NCBI RefSeq assembly: GCF_027579695.1
Contig: NC_083571.1
Span: 42,460,943-42,524,942, forward strand
Direction of reading: 5' to 3'
Source of the DNA: Neoarius graeffei
Taxonomy: Eukaryota > Chordata > Actinopteri > Siluriformes > Ariidae
Length of the DNA: 64,000 bases
The number at the start of each line of letters is the position of its first letter. Position 1 is the first letter of the stretch. Shown here piece after piece: positions 55,018-64,000 of the stretch. A program made the translations under genes and the position numbers. The notes beneath the pieces were generated by a model, which saw only the letters and a list, made by a program, of their open reading frames with translations, had not been told where the DNA came from and made no database searches.

Positions 55018-55383
55018 TCATCCATCCATTATCTGTAGCCACTTATCCTGCACAGGGTCACAGGCAAGCTGGAGCCTATCCCAGCTGACTATGGGCGAGA
55101 GGCGGAGTACACGCTGGACAAGTCACCAGATCATTGCAGGGTTGACACAACATAGACACAAACAACCATCACACTCACATTCACACCTATGGTCAATTTA
55201 GAGCCACCAATTAGCCTAACCTGCATGTCTTTGTACTGTGGGAGAAACCAGAGCACCCTGAGGAAGCCCATGCAAACATGGGGAGAACATGCAAGCTCCA
55301 CACAGAAAGGCCCTCGTCAGCTGCTGGGCTCAAACCCAGGCTCTTCTTGCTGTGAGGCGACAGTGCTAACCACTGTGCCACCC
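55018..55383 (-). mobile_element. full-length SINE with 11-bp target duplication
   Basis: Flanked by CTGAAGAATAT (55007-55017, 55384-55394). Head GGTGGCACAGTGGTTAGCAC on the right (minus strand), 3' end with an ATGG-type tail on the left. More diverged than the SINEs at 22414 and 42320. Confidence 0.88.
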
Positions 55384-55508
55384 CTGAAGAATATCATTAG
55401 CTCTAAAAATTATTTGAAAGATCTTTGTGAGATCAGCCATTTTTTTTCTGCTATGTAATTACCTATAACAAGCAAAAAGTTCTGCACTTATCGAATAAAT
55501 TAACGAAC

Positions 55509-55989
55509 TGTTAGGACTAGGACTGTTTTGGCCTCTAGAGGCCGCTGTTATTTCCTTTTCATGTCGTGTTTATTTTGGCCTCTAGAGGCCGCCACTGTTC
55601 CTGTGTTTTGTGTTTGTGTTAATTGCCTAATTATCTTCACCTGTGTCCTTAATTAGTTTGTCTATTTATACCCCTGAGTTCAGTCCTCTTGTCACGGAGT
55701 CTTTGTGCTGTTATGTTTATCTCCAGTTTCCTTTGTACTGTGTTTTTTGATCTTCTTAGCTTTTGTATTTTTGCACTTTGCTTTTCTTTTGGATTATACT
55801 CTTTGGTTTTTTTTTTTTGTCTTTTGTTTTGCCCTGTATATAGTGTATATAGTTTAAATAAACCTTTTGATTCTTTTTCTACTTCCGCCTCACGCCTCTG
55901 CATTTGAGTCATCCCCCTGGTGGCCTAGTGGGGGTTTGCTGGATTATCACACCAACGAACCAGGTTCGAATCCCAGCAAAACCCTAACA
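55509..55989 (+). repeat. 5' LTR of the deleted chromovirus
   Basis: TGTTAGGACTAGGACTGTTT to AAACCCTAACA. It has two GGCCTCTAGAGGCCGC palindromes (about 55531 and 55577), a TATTTATACC TATA-like site (about 55663) and AATAAA (about 55856). Its last 70 bp contain tRNA-type A and B boxes. Confidence 0.92.
55921..55973 (+). promoter_or_regulatory. tRNA-like pol III A and B boxes in the 5' LTR
   Basis: TGGCCTAGTGGG (55921-55932) fits the A box TRGYNNANNNG and GGTTCGAATCC (55963-55973) fits the B box exactly. Start-to-start spacing is 42 bp, as in tRNA genes. The same pair with the same spacing is found in the other two LTRs of this family. Function is not shown. Confidence 0.65.
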
Positions 55990-56002
55990 GAAAGACTCCG
56001 TC

Positions 56003-56240
56003 ATGACCGACTCAGCAGAGGCTGCTTCAACTGTCTACCCGGCCAACCTTCAGGGAATTATGGCAGCTTTGACACGCTTCGGAGCGACCATGGACGCTCA
56101 TGGACGTACGCTCACCAGCCAACGTGAGGCCCTCGCTCGCCACGAGGAACTGCTTCAGCAAATTGGGAAAACCCTGGCACAGCTGACATCTCTGCCTGCA
56201 TCTCCTGCTCCTGATCCAGTTCCTGCTCCTGCATCCTCTG
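56003..56240 (+). pseudogene. gag N-terminal fragment
   Basis: The ATG at 56003 begins MTDSAEAASTVYPANLQG, followed by a helical stretch (ALARHEELLQQIGKTLAQL) and a Pro/Ala-rich linker. The coding sequence is truncated at the deletion joint near 56228-56245, and the zinc knuckle region is missing. Confidence 0.8.
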
Positions 56241-57335
56241 ACCATTCCCCGGCGTCCCTGGTCCCACGTGGCAGTCGACTTTATCACGGGTCTCCCTGAG
56301 TCACAAGGTAACACGGTCATTTTGGTCTTAGTTGACAGATTCTCCAAGGCCTGCCGCTTCATACCACTGTGCAAACTCCCCTCTGCTCTTGAAACTGCGA
56401 AACTTTTGTTTAATCATGTCTTCCGAGTCTTTGGTCTTCCACAGGACATCGTCTCAGACCGAGGGCCCCAGTTCTCCTCCCGAGTGTGGCACGGGTTCTG
56501 CAAGGTCATCGGAGCCACTGCCAGCCTCTCCTCTGGGTTTCACCCACAGTCCAATGGTCAGACGGAGAGGCTCAACCAGGACCTGGAAACCACCCTGCGA
56601 GGCCTGGCTATGGATAACCCGACATCGTGGAGCACCTGGCTGCCATGGGCGGAGTACGCCCACAACACCCTGCAGTCATCGGCCACCAAGCTGTCGCCAT
56701 TCCAGTGCCAATTCGGGTTCCAGCCACCTCTGTTCCCGGACCAGGAGGAGGACGCGGGGGTGCCCTCGGTCAACCAATATGTGAGACGGTGTCGCAAGAC
56801 CTGGAGCAAGGTCAGGAAGACCCTCATACAGACCTCCAGAACCAACCAGACTCAGGCCAACCGCCATAGAAGACCTGCACACGCTTTCCGCCCTGGGCAG
56901 CGGGTTTGGCTGTCCACTAAGGACCTTCCACTGCGGGTGGATAACCGCAAGCTTGCTCCTCGCTACATTGGCCCCTTCAAGGTGGTGCGCAGGGTGAACC
57001 CTGTCTCCTACCGGCTCCAGTTGCCCCGGACTCTGAGGATCAACCCCACTTTCCATGTTTCCCTGTTACGGCCCGTACTGACATCTACGTATGCCCCTGC
57101 CCCTAGGAACCCCCCACCCCCCCGCATCTTCCAGGGGCAGACTGTGTTCACTGTGAATCGCCTGCTTGACTCCCGCCGGGTCCGCGGCGGGTTGCAATAT
57201 CTGGTGGACTGGGAGGGCTATGGTCCTGAGGAGCGCTGCTGGGTTCCTGCTCGGGATGTCCTTGATAAAGAACTATGTCGGGACTTCCATTCGGCCCATC
57301 CGGATCGCCCTGGGAACGTCAGGAGACGCTCCTAG
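56241..57335 (+). pseudogene. integrase core to chromodomain fragment of pol
   Basis: A continuous frame of about 360 codons, without its own ATG, in a different frame from the gag piece. Integrase catalytic blocks: [14 protein letters not shown] (Asp), [12 protein letters not shown] (Asp), [13 protein letters not shown] (Glu), all intact. The zinc-binding HHCC part is deleted. The C-terminal region ([19 protein letters not shown]) leads to a chromodomain, [33 protein letters not shown] and [12 protein letters not shown], which in chromoviruses directs integration to marked chromatin. The stop is at 57333-57335. Confidence 0.9.
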
Positions 57336-57347
57336 AGGGGGGGGTCC

Positions 57348-57829
57348 TGTTAGGACTAGGACTGTTTTGGCCTCTAGAGGCCGCTGTTATTTCCTTTTCA
57401 TGTCGTGTTTATTTTGGCCTCTAGAGGCCGCCACTGTTCCTGTGTTTTGTGTTTGTGTTAATTGCCTAATTATCTTCACCTGTGTCCTTAATTAGTTTGT
57501 CTATTTATACCCCTGAGTTCAGTCCTCTTGTCACGGAGTCTTTGTGCTGTTATGTTTATCTCCAGTTTCCTTTGTACTGTGTTTTTTGATCTTCTTAGCT
57601 TTTGTATTTTTGCACTTTGCTTTTCTTTTGGATTATACTCTTTGGTTTTTTTTTTTTTGTCTTTTGTTTTGCCCTGTATATAGTGTATATAGTTTAAATA
57701 AACCTTTTGATTCTTTTTCTACTTCCGCCTCACGCCTCTGCATTTGAGTCATCCCCCTGGTGGCCTAGTGGGGGTTTGCTGGATTATCACACCAACGAAC
57801 CAGGTTCGAATCCCAGCAAAACCCTAACA
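57348..57829 (+). repeat. 3' LTR of the deleted chromovirus
   Basis: One base longer than the 5' LTR (13 versus 12 T in the run near 57645), otherwise the same by eye. A box 57761-57772 and B box 57803-57813 are conserved. Confidence 0.92.
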
Positions 57830-57834
57830 CGAAC

Positions 57835-58771
57835 AAACATGAATCAATCTGGAAATGTCCTGTGAGAGGGACAGGGTTTAATTTCAGAAAAAGCAGTCTG
57901 ATGTGGCCAATTCACTGGTTCTAACTTGTCCAGGCATCAATCACAGAATAATGTGCTCTAAAAGCAGACTGCTGCCTGGCTAGGCGCAAGATACTCTGGC
58001 TGAGAAATGTGTGTGTGTGTGTGTGTGTGTGTGTGTTGCACAAAACATATCCCAGCCTCCATGCGATAAACAGGATTGATGTTTGCAAGCAAGACATTTA
58101 ACTTGATCCAGCAGTGCCTGAGAAGTATCATTCAGCTTTACTGAGCTGTTGAGAGCTTGTGGAGAAAAAGCTTTTCCAAACCTATTTTTCTCTACTCTAA
58201 CCACCACCTAATTGGAGTCTCTTATCATTCACTGAAGAGGCAGTTAATCTTTTCAGCATATTTGACAGATTTCCTGCAAAAGCACCCTCACTCATTTTCA
58301 CTTTCTTTAGCATGGATAGTACTCATTTTTGCTGAATCACATTTGATGTAGAACAACATAAAGGTTCTGTAAGGGACATCAAAGAAAACATGTTAGCAGA
58401 AGAGCTTTTTTTTAATGAACAGAGGCATATTAAAGTAAAGGGGAAGTTAAGATGCTGCTGTTATAGTCCATGGAGAATAGACTTGTAATTATTGATCCAT
58501 TGTATGTAGCATGAGCAGCTTCAACATAGATCAGATGTGAAAGTCAATTGCTTATGCCAAAGCTCATGAGAAAGATGGGAAAATACAGCAGGTGAGTGAG
58601 ACATGAAAAAAAAAATGAAGCAGAGATCCTTGTTGGTGTGCAAGCCTCAGTGCACACCATATTAGTCTCAGCAGTGATGTGAAAGGCTGTGTTCAGATGA
58701 TGGATGTGATGTTTAATTGGCATTTAAAAAAAAAGTGCTATACAAGAGCATGACCTAAGAGAATGAACATA
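57835..58771. other. no gene recognised
   Basis: Contains a (GT)n microsatellite (58007-58036) and poly-A runs. No coding or RNA signature. Confidence 0.45.
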
Positions 58772-59484
58772 CAACCCCAATTCAAAAAAAAAAGTTGGGA
58801 TGCTGTGTAAACTAAATAAAAACAGAATGTGATAATTTGCAAATCATGGAAACCCTATGCTTCATTGAAAATAGTACAAAGACAACATATCAAATGTTGA
58901 AACTGAGAAATTTTATTGGTTTTTGAAAAATACATGCTCATTTTGAATTTGATGTGAGCAACACATTTCAGAAAAGTTGGGACAGGGCAACAAAAGACTG
59001 AAAAAGTTGTGCAATGCTTAAAAAAAACACCCTAATTTGGTTAATTGGCAACAGGTCAGTAACATGATTGGGTATAAAAAGAGTATCCCAGAGTGGCTGA
59101 GTCTCTCAGAAGTAAAGACGGGGAGGCGTTCACCGCTCTGTGAAAGATTGCGTGGGCAAACAGTGCAATAATTTAAGAATAATGTTCCTCAATGTAAAAT
59201 TGCAAAGAATTTGGGGATGACATCACCTATGGTACATAATATAATTAAAAGATTCAGAGAATCTGGAGAAATCTCTGTATGGAGGAGACAAGGCTGAAAA
59301 CTGACACTGGATGCCTGTGATCTGCAGGGCCTCAGGCGACACTGCATTAAAAGCAGATACGTGTCTGGAGTAGAAATCACTGTATGGGCCCAGAAACACT
59401 TCAGAAAACCATCATCAGTGAAAACAGTTCATTAATGCATCCACAAATGAAAGTTCAAACCATATATAAAAAATATACATACAT

Positions 59485-59547
<63 letters not shown>

Positions 59548-60134
59548 AGAAACACTGCCACCTTCTCTGGGCCTGAGCTCTTTTATGATGGACTGACGTG
59601 AAGTGGAAAACTGTCCCAAGGTCTGATGAATCAAAATTAGAAATTCTTTTTAGAAATCATGGATACCATGTTCTCCAGGCTAAAGAGGAAAGGGACCATC
59701 CAGTTTATCTGTGCACAGTTCAAAAGCCAGCATCTGTGATGGTATGACAGTGTATTAATGCACATGAGATGGGTAGTTTGTACATCTGGGAAGGCGTCAT
59801 TAATGCTGAATGATATATACATGTTTCAGAGCAATATGCGGCCATCCAAACAAAATATTTTTCAGGGAAGGCCTTCCTTCTTTCAGCAAGACAATGCCAA
59901 ACCACTTTCTGCACATATTAAAACTGCATGGCTCTATAGTAAAAGTGTTCGGGTGCTAAACTGGCCTGCTTGCAGTCTCCCATTTAAAACATTTGGCACA
60001 AAATATGACAAAGGAGACTCTGAACTGTTGAGCAACTGAAATTGTATATCAGGCAAGAATGGGACAGCATTTTACTTTCAAAACTACAGCAATTGGTCTC
60101 CTCAGTTCCCAAACGTTTACAGAGTGTTATTAAA
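58772..60134 (+). pseudogene. old Tc1-like element with decayed transposase
   Basis: Starts after TA (58770-58771) with CAACCCCAATTCAAAAAAAA and TTGGGATGCTGTG, a diverged end of the family seen at 22941. Transposase relics in order: GYKKSIPEWLSLSEVKTG (about 59070), HNIIKRFRESGEIS (about 59240), LRRHCIKSRYVSGVEITVW (59331-59390), QQDNAKPLSAHIKTAW (second Asp, about 59885), VRVLNWPACSLPFKT, and QLVSSVPKRLQSVI (60095-60130). The first Asp block and the catalytic Glu are not preserved, and a TA repeat has grown in the middle. The right terminus is cut off by a SINE. Confidence 0.78.
59490..59545. repeat. (TA)n microsatellite
   Basis: About 27 TA repeats inside the decayed Tc1-like element. Confidence 0.95.
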
Positions 60135-60294
60135 CACAGTGGCTTAGTGATGTCGCTTCACAGCAAGAATGTTCTGGGTTCGAGCCCAGCGGCTGATGGG
60201 GGCCTTTGTGTGTGGAGTTTGCATGTTCTCCCCATGTCTGTGTGGGTTTCCTCTAGGTGTTCCGGTTTCCCCCACAGTTCAAAGACATGCAGTT
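60135..60294 (+). mobile_element. SINE, head and body only, cut by an LTR element
   Basis: ACAGTGGCTTAGTGATGTCG head with B box GGGTTCGAGCCC, and body CCCCCACAGTTCAAAGACAT. The sequence stops at CAGTT where the chromovirus LTR begins. The remaining 3' part should lie beyond the right edge of the window, after the other LTR. Confidence 0.75.
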
Positions 60295-60909
60295 TGTTAG
60301 GGTTTTGCTGAGATTCGATCCCAGGTTGCTGGTGTAGTGATCCAGCAAACCCCCACTAGGCCACCAGGGGATTGACTCAGGTGCAGAGGCGTGAGACAAT
60401 AGTAGAGTACAAAAAAAAAAACAGTTTATTTACAGAGTAAAAAATCCAAGGCAAAAAAAAAACCAAAAGTATGATCCAAAGGTTCAAAGTCCAAAAATGA
60501 GAAAAGAAGAGGCAAAATGCAAAACGCTCAGAAGATCCAAAAAGGTAGTACAAAGTCCAAAGATAAGAAAAGAAAAGGCAAAATGCAAAATGCTCAGAAG
60601 ATCCAAAAAGGTAGAACAAAATCCAAAGAAAACAAAATACCAAAAAACACAAGAGCATAAGCAAGGTACACGGGACAGAGGAAACAAACCATAGGTAGCA
60701 CAAAGACTCCATGACTGGGGACCAAACTGAGGAAGTATTTATACACAAGCTAAATGGGAAACAGGTGACAATAATGAGGACTAAACAGGCAATCAAAACA
60801 AACAAAAAACACAGAAGCAGTGGTGACCTCTAGAGGCCCAAAACAAACATGACAAGAAAAAAAACATAACAGCGGCCTCTAGAGGCCAAGACAGTCCCCA
60901 GTCCTAACA
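60295..60909 (-). repeat. 3' LTR of the right-edge chromovirus
   Basis: On the minus strand TGTTAGGACTGGGGACTGTC to AAACCCTAACA, 615 bp, longer than the 55.5-kb LTRs. Two to three tandem units of ~60-75 bp (sharing AGAAGATCCAAAAAGGTA on the plus strand, 60530-60612) account for much of the extra length. GGCCTCTAGAGGCCGC palindromes are conserved. Confidence 0.9.
60311..60363 (-). promoter_or_regulatory. tRNA-like A and B boxes in the right-edge LTR
   Basis: Minus-strand TGGCCTAGTGGG (60363-60352) and GGATCGAATCT (60321-60311) with 42-bp start spacing. The A box is identical to that of the 55.5-kb LTRs; the B box has two changes. Confidence 0.6.
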
Positions 60910-60929
60910 GGACCCCCCTCTCAAGGAGC

Positions 60930-63900
60930 GGCTCCTGACGTTCCCAGGGCGATCCGGATGGGCCGAATGGAAATCCTGACAAAGTTCTTTATCTAATACA
61001 TCCCGAGCAGGGACCCAGCAGTGCTCGTCAGGGCCATAGCCCTCCCAGTCCACTAAATATTGGAGCCCACCACAGACCCGGCGGGAGTCAAGCAGGCGGC
61101 GCACAGTGAACACAGTCTGACCCTGGAGGATGCGGGGGGGGCAGGGGATTCCTAGGGGCAGGGGCATACGTGGACAACAGTACAGGCTGCAACAGGGAAA
61201 CATGGAATGTGGGGTTGATCCTTAGCGTCCGTGGTAACTGGAGCCGGTAGGAGACAGGGTTCACCCTGAGCACAACTTTGAAGGGACCAACGTAGTGAGG
61301 AGCAAGCTTGTGATTCTCCACCCACAGCGGAAGGTCCTTGGCAGACAGCCAAACCCGCTGCCCAGGGCAGAAAACGTGGTCAGGCCTTCTATGGCGGTTG
61401 GCCTGAGTCTGGTTGGACCTGGAAGTCTGGATGAGGGTCCTCCTGACCTTGCTCCAGGTCTTGCGACACCATCTCCCATATTGGTTGACCGAGGGCACCC
61501 CAGTGTCCTCCTGGTCCAGGAACAGAGGTGGCTAGAACCCGAATTGGCACTGGAACGGTGACAGCTTGGTGGCCGATGACTGCAGGGTGTTATGGGCGTA
61601 CTTTGCCCATGGCAGCCAGGTGCTCCACGATGTCAGGTTACCCATCACCAGGCCTCGCAGGGTGGTTTCCAGGTCCTGGTTGAGCCTCTCCGTCTGGCCA
61701 TTGGACTGGGGGTGGAACCCAGAGGAGAGGCTGGCAGTGGCCCCGATGAGCTTGCAGAACCCGTGCCACACTCGGGAGGAGAACTGGGGCCCCCAGTCTG
61801 AGACGATGTCCTGTGGGAGACCAAAGACTCGGAAGACATGCATAAACATTAGTTTCGCTGTTTCAAGGGCAGAAGGGAGCTTGCACAGTGGTATGAAGCG
61901 GCAGGCCTTAGAGAATCTGTCAACTATGACTAAAATGACAGTGTTACCTTGAGAGTCAGGAAGGCCCGTGATGAAGTTGACCACCACATGGGACGAGGGA
62001 TGCCGGGGAATAGGCAGAGGATGCAGGAGACCCTGGGGACACTGTCGTGGGTTCTTGGTTCTGGTGCAAACATCACAGGACAGGACAAATAACCTCACTT
62101 CCTTCTCCATGCTCGGCCACCAGAAGCATCTTTTCAAGAAGTCCAGGGTCCTCCGAGCTCCTGGGTGGGCGGTGAGAGGGGACGAGTGACCCCACTGGAG
62201 AACCTTGGCCCAGGCTTGATGAGGGATGTACAAGAGGCCCTGTGGCCCCGTCCCAGGACCGGGGTCCTGGCATTGAGCCTGTCGGACGACCTCCTCGACA
62301 CCCCAGCGGACAGGGGCCACAATCCGGGACACAGGGATGATAGGCCCAACTTCACTCTCCCTGTTGGTGGCAGAGAACAGCCTGGAAAGCGCGTCAGGCT
62401 TGGTGTTCTTAGAGCCGGGGCGGTATGATAGGGTGAAGTTAAATCGACTGAAAAACAGGGCCCACCTAGCCTGTCGTGGGTTCAGTCTCTTGGCTTGCTG
62501 GAGGTACTCCAGGTTCTTGTGGTCCGTCCAAACCAGGAATGGATGTTGCGCTCCCTCCAGCCAGTGCCTCCACTCCTCAAGGGCCAGTTTGACTGCTAGC
62601 AGTTCTCGGTCCCCCACATCATACCAGGACTCCACAGGGCTCAGACAGTGGGAGAAGTATGCACAGGGGTGCAACTTCCCCTCCGAGCGTTGAGAGAGAA
62701 CCGCACTGACACCACTGTCCGAGGCGTCCAGCTCAACGATGAATGGTTGAGAAGTGTCCGGGAGGACCAGAATGGGTGCCATGCAGAAGCGGTGCTTGAG
62801 GTCCTTAAACGCCTTTTCCGCCTGAGGAGACCAGACATAAGATCCACCAGTCCTTTTGGTGAGATCCGACATGGGTGCTGCTATGGAACTGAAGTTCCTG
62901 ACGAACTTGCGGTAGAAGTTAGGGAACCCTAAGAACCACTGCACCTCCTTAATGGACTTGGGAGTGGGCCAGTCCCGGACGGCCAGGGTCTTGGCTGGGT
63001 CCATTTGGAGTTGTCCTGTCCGTACAATAAATCCCAGGAAGGAGACCTCGGGGACATGAAACTCACATTTCTGGCCCTTAGCAAACAGATTGTTCCGTAG
63101 CAGCCTCTGGAGAACCTGGCGGACATGGTGGCGGTGCTCCTGCAAGGTCTTAGAAAATATCAAGATGTCATCGAGGTAGACGAAAACGTACTGATTGATC
63201 ATATCCCTCAAGACATTGTTGATAAGGGCCTGAAACACAGCTGGCGCATTGGTGAGTCTGAAGGGCATAACTTGGTACTCGTAGTGCCCTGACGGGGTGT
63301 TAAAGGCAGTCTTCCACTCATCTCCCTGTCAGATGCGGATGAGGTGATATGCATTCCGTAAGTCCAACTTGGTGAAGACAGTGGCGCCTTGGAGCAGATC
63401 GAACGCTGTGGACATCAGTGGAAGGGGATAGCGGTTGCACACAGTGATCTTGTTCAGGCCCCTGTAATCAATACATGGCCGGAGCCCCCCATCCTTCTTG
63501 CTGACAAAGAAGAAGCCAGCACCAGTGGGTGAGGTGGAGGGTCCAATGAACCCAGAGGCCAAGGCTTCCTTGATGTACTCCTCCATGGCCTTGCATTCTG
63601 GCTGAGAGAGGGAAAACTGTCTGCCATGAGGAGGGGTAGCCCCAGGGAGCAAGTCGATGGCACAGTCGTAGGCATGGTGCAGAGGAAGAATGGCAGCCCT
63701 GCTCTTGCTGAAAACTTCTTTGAGATCCCAGTACTCTGTGGGAACTTGAGATAACTCTGAGATCAGGAGGCTCGGCAGGAGACACAGGAGAGCTAGAGAG
63801 CAGACAAGAGGCATAGCATGCAGGACCCCACTCCACAACCTGGCTAGTGACCCAGTCTATACGAGGGTTGTGGCGGGTAAGCCAAGGAAGACCTAGAATA

Positions 63901-64000
63901 ACTGGGAACTCTGGTGAATGAATCAGGTGCAGGGATATTTCTTCCTTGTGACCTTGAGACTGGAGGAAGACTGGAGAAGTTACTTGGGTGACTCTTCCGT
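60930..64000 (-). pseudogene. chromovirus pol: protease end, RT, RNase H, integrase, chromodomain
   Basis: From the right edge: the protease C-terminal block [17 protein letters not shown] (about 63850-63900), a frameshift near 63770, then RT ([45 protein letters not shown]), RNase H ([17 protein letters not shown]), integrase zinc site ([26 protein letters not shown]) and core. The core first block reads [12 protein letters not shown], with the catalytic Asp changed to Asn; SDWGPQFSS and [11 protein letters not shown] keep Asp and Glu. Breaks: TGA 63329-63331, TAG 61532-61534, and a frameshift in a G/C run near 61132-61143. The last frame holds the chromodomain ([20 protein letters not shown]). 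Confidence 0.9.

Larger units (their letters stand above)
55509..57829 (+). mobile_element. internally deleted chromovirus (Ty3/Gypsy)
   Basis: TSD CGAAC (55504-55508, 57830-57834). LTRs 55509-55989 and 57348-57829 appear identical by eye except one T in a poly-T run. Between them are the start of gag (56003 on) fused to the last part of pol (integrase core, C-terminal region and chromodomain). Protease, RT and RNase H are gone. A polypurine tract (AGAGGGGGGGG, about 57334) precedes the 3' LTR. The matching LTRs show that the deleted form itself transposed recently. Confidence 0.93.
60295..64000 (-). mobile_element. chromovirus (Ty3/Gypsy), 3' part
   Basis: Minus-strand element of the same family as 55509-57829, with its 3' LTR at 60295-60909 and pol extending past the right edge. 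It contains the protease end, RT, RNase H, integrase and chromodomain. The gag region and 5' LTR are outside. It is inserted in a SINE. Confidence 0.92.

Noticed and set aside
55907..55989. Possible functional tRNA gene at the LTR end
   Set aside because: A and B boxes and their spacing fit, but the sequence flanking them does not form a proper acceptor stem, so I report only a promoter-like module.
60377..60805. 142-codon minus-strand frame rich in F, L, S and C
   Set aside because: It is a chance frame across the chromovirus LTR and its internal tandem units.

Overview
The window is almost entirely repetitive DNA from a ray-finned fish genome. Evidence for a teleost: tRNA-headed SINEs with the conserved 'CCGGTTTCCCCCACAGTC' body, several Tc1/Sleeping-Beauty-like transposons, L2 and Tx1-type LINEs, Gmr1-like and chromodomain Ty3/Gypsy elements, and long microsatellites. 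The SINE type is abundant in catfishes and other teleosts, so I make no species call. I found no intact single-copy host gene. The only host RNA-gene homology is a U1 snRNA copy carried inside a retrotransposon.

Layout. 1-3.8 kb: 5' two thirds of a Tx1-type LINE (ORF1 open, ORF2 nearly open), minus strand, running off the left edge. 4.3-8.7 kb: LINE-tail repeat, a near-perfect hairpin MITE (5072-5229), a Sleeping-Beauty-like Tc1 element with long IR/DR ends, and SINEs. 8.8-19.7 kb: one L2 LINE split by a Gmr1-like LTR element (10050-15176) and by an unclassified repeat (16.44-17.90 kb), followed head-to-tail by a second L2 3' fragment. 20.5-22.2 kb: terminal-inverted-repeat element containing a Harbinger-like MITE. 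22.4-29.6 kb: a SINE, a Tc1-like element with a one-frameshift transposase, and a young Gmr1-like retrotransposon (24661-29564, LTRs differing at 2 of 304 sites). 29.6-33.3 kb: short DNA-transposon repeats and a hAT-like element carrying a foldback element. 33.5-41.25 kb: a Sleeping-Beauty-like element interrupted by a solo LTR and a complete Gmr1-like element, which itself carries a SINE and a U1-snRNA/SINE insertion. 41.25-44.46 kb: an unclassified repeat with ~170-bp internal units, hosting another Tc1-like element with a single nonsense codon. 45-52.7 kb: an older zone with endogenous retrovirus pol and env relics, THAP/YqaJ/P2X7-type protein relics, a hAT MITE and a decayed PR-IN LTR element. 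52.7-64 kb: a large foldback element, a SINE, an internally deleted chromovirus with matching LTRs (55509-57829), a decayed Tc1 element, and a related chromovirus (pol plus one LTR, minus strand) running off the right edge.

The most notable points are: (1) four elements with integrase encoded upstream of reverse transcriptase (Gmr1 order), one with a SCAN-like gag; (2) correctly spaced tRNA-type A and B boxes inside the chromovirus LTRs; (3) the U1-SINE composite; (4) clustered THAP, YqaJ-type and P2X7-C-terminus-type fragments that may be one decayed, poorly described transposon. Most insertions were ordered by target-site duplications, so the window gives a readable insertion stratigraphy.
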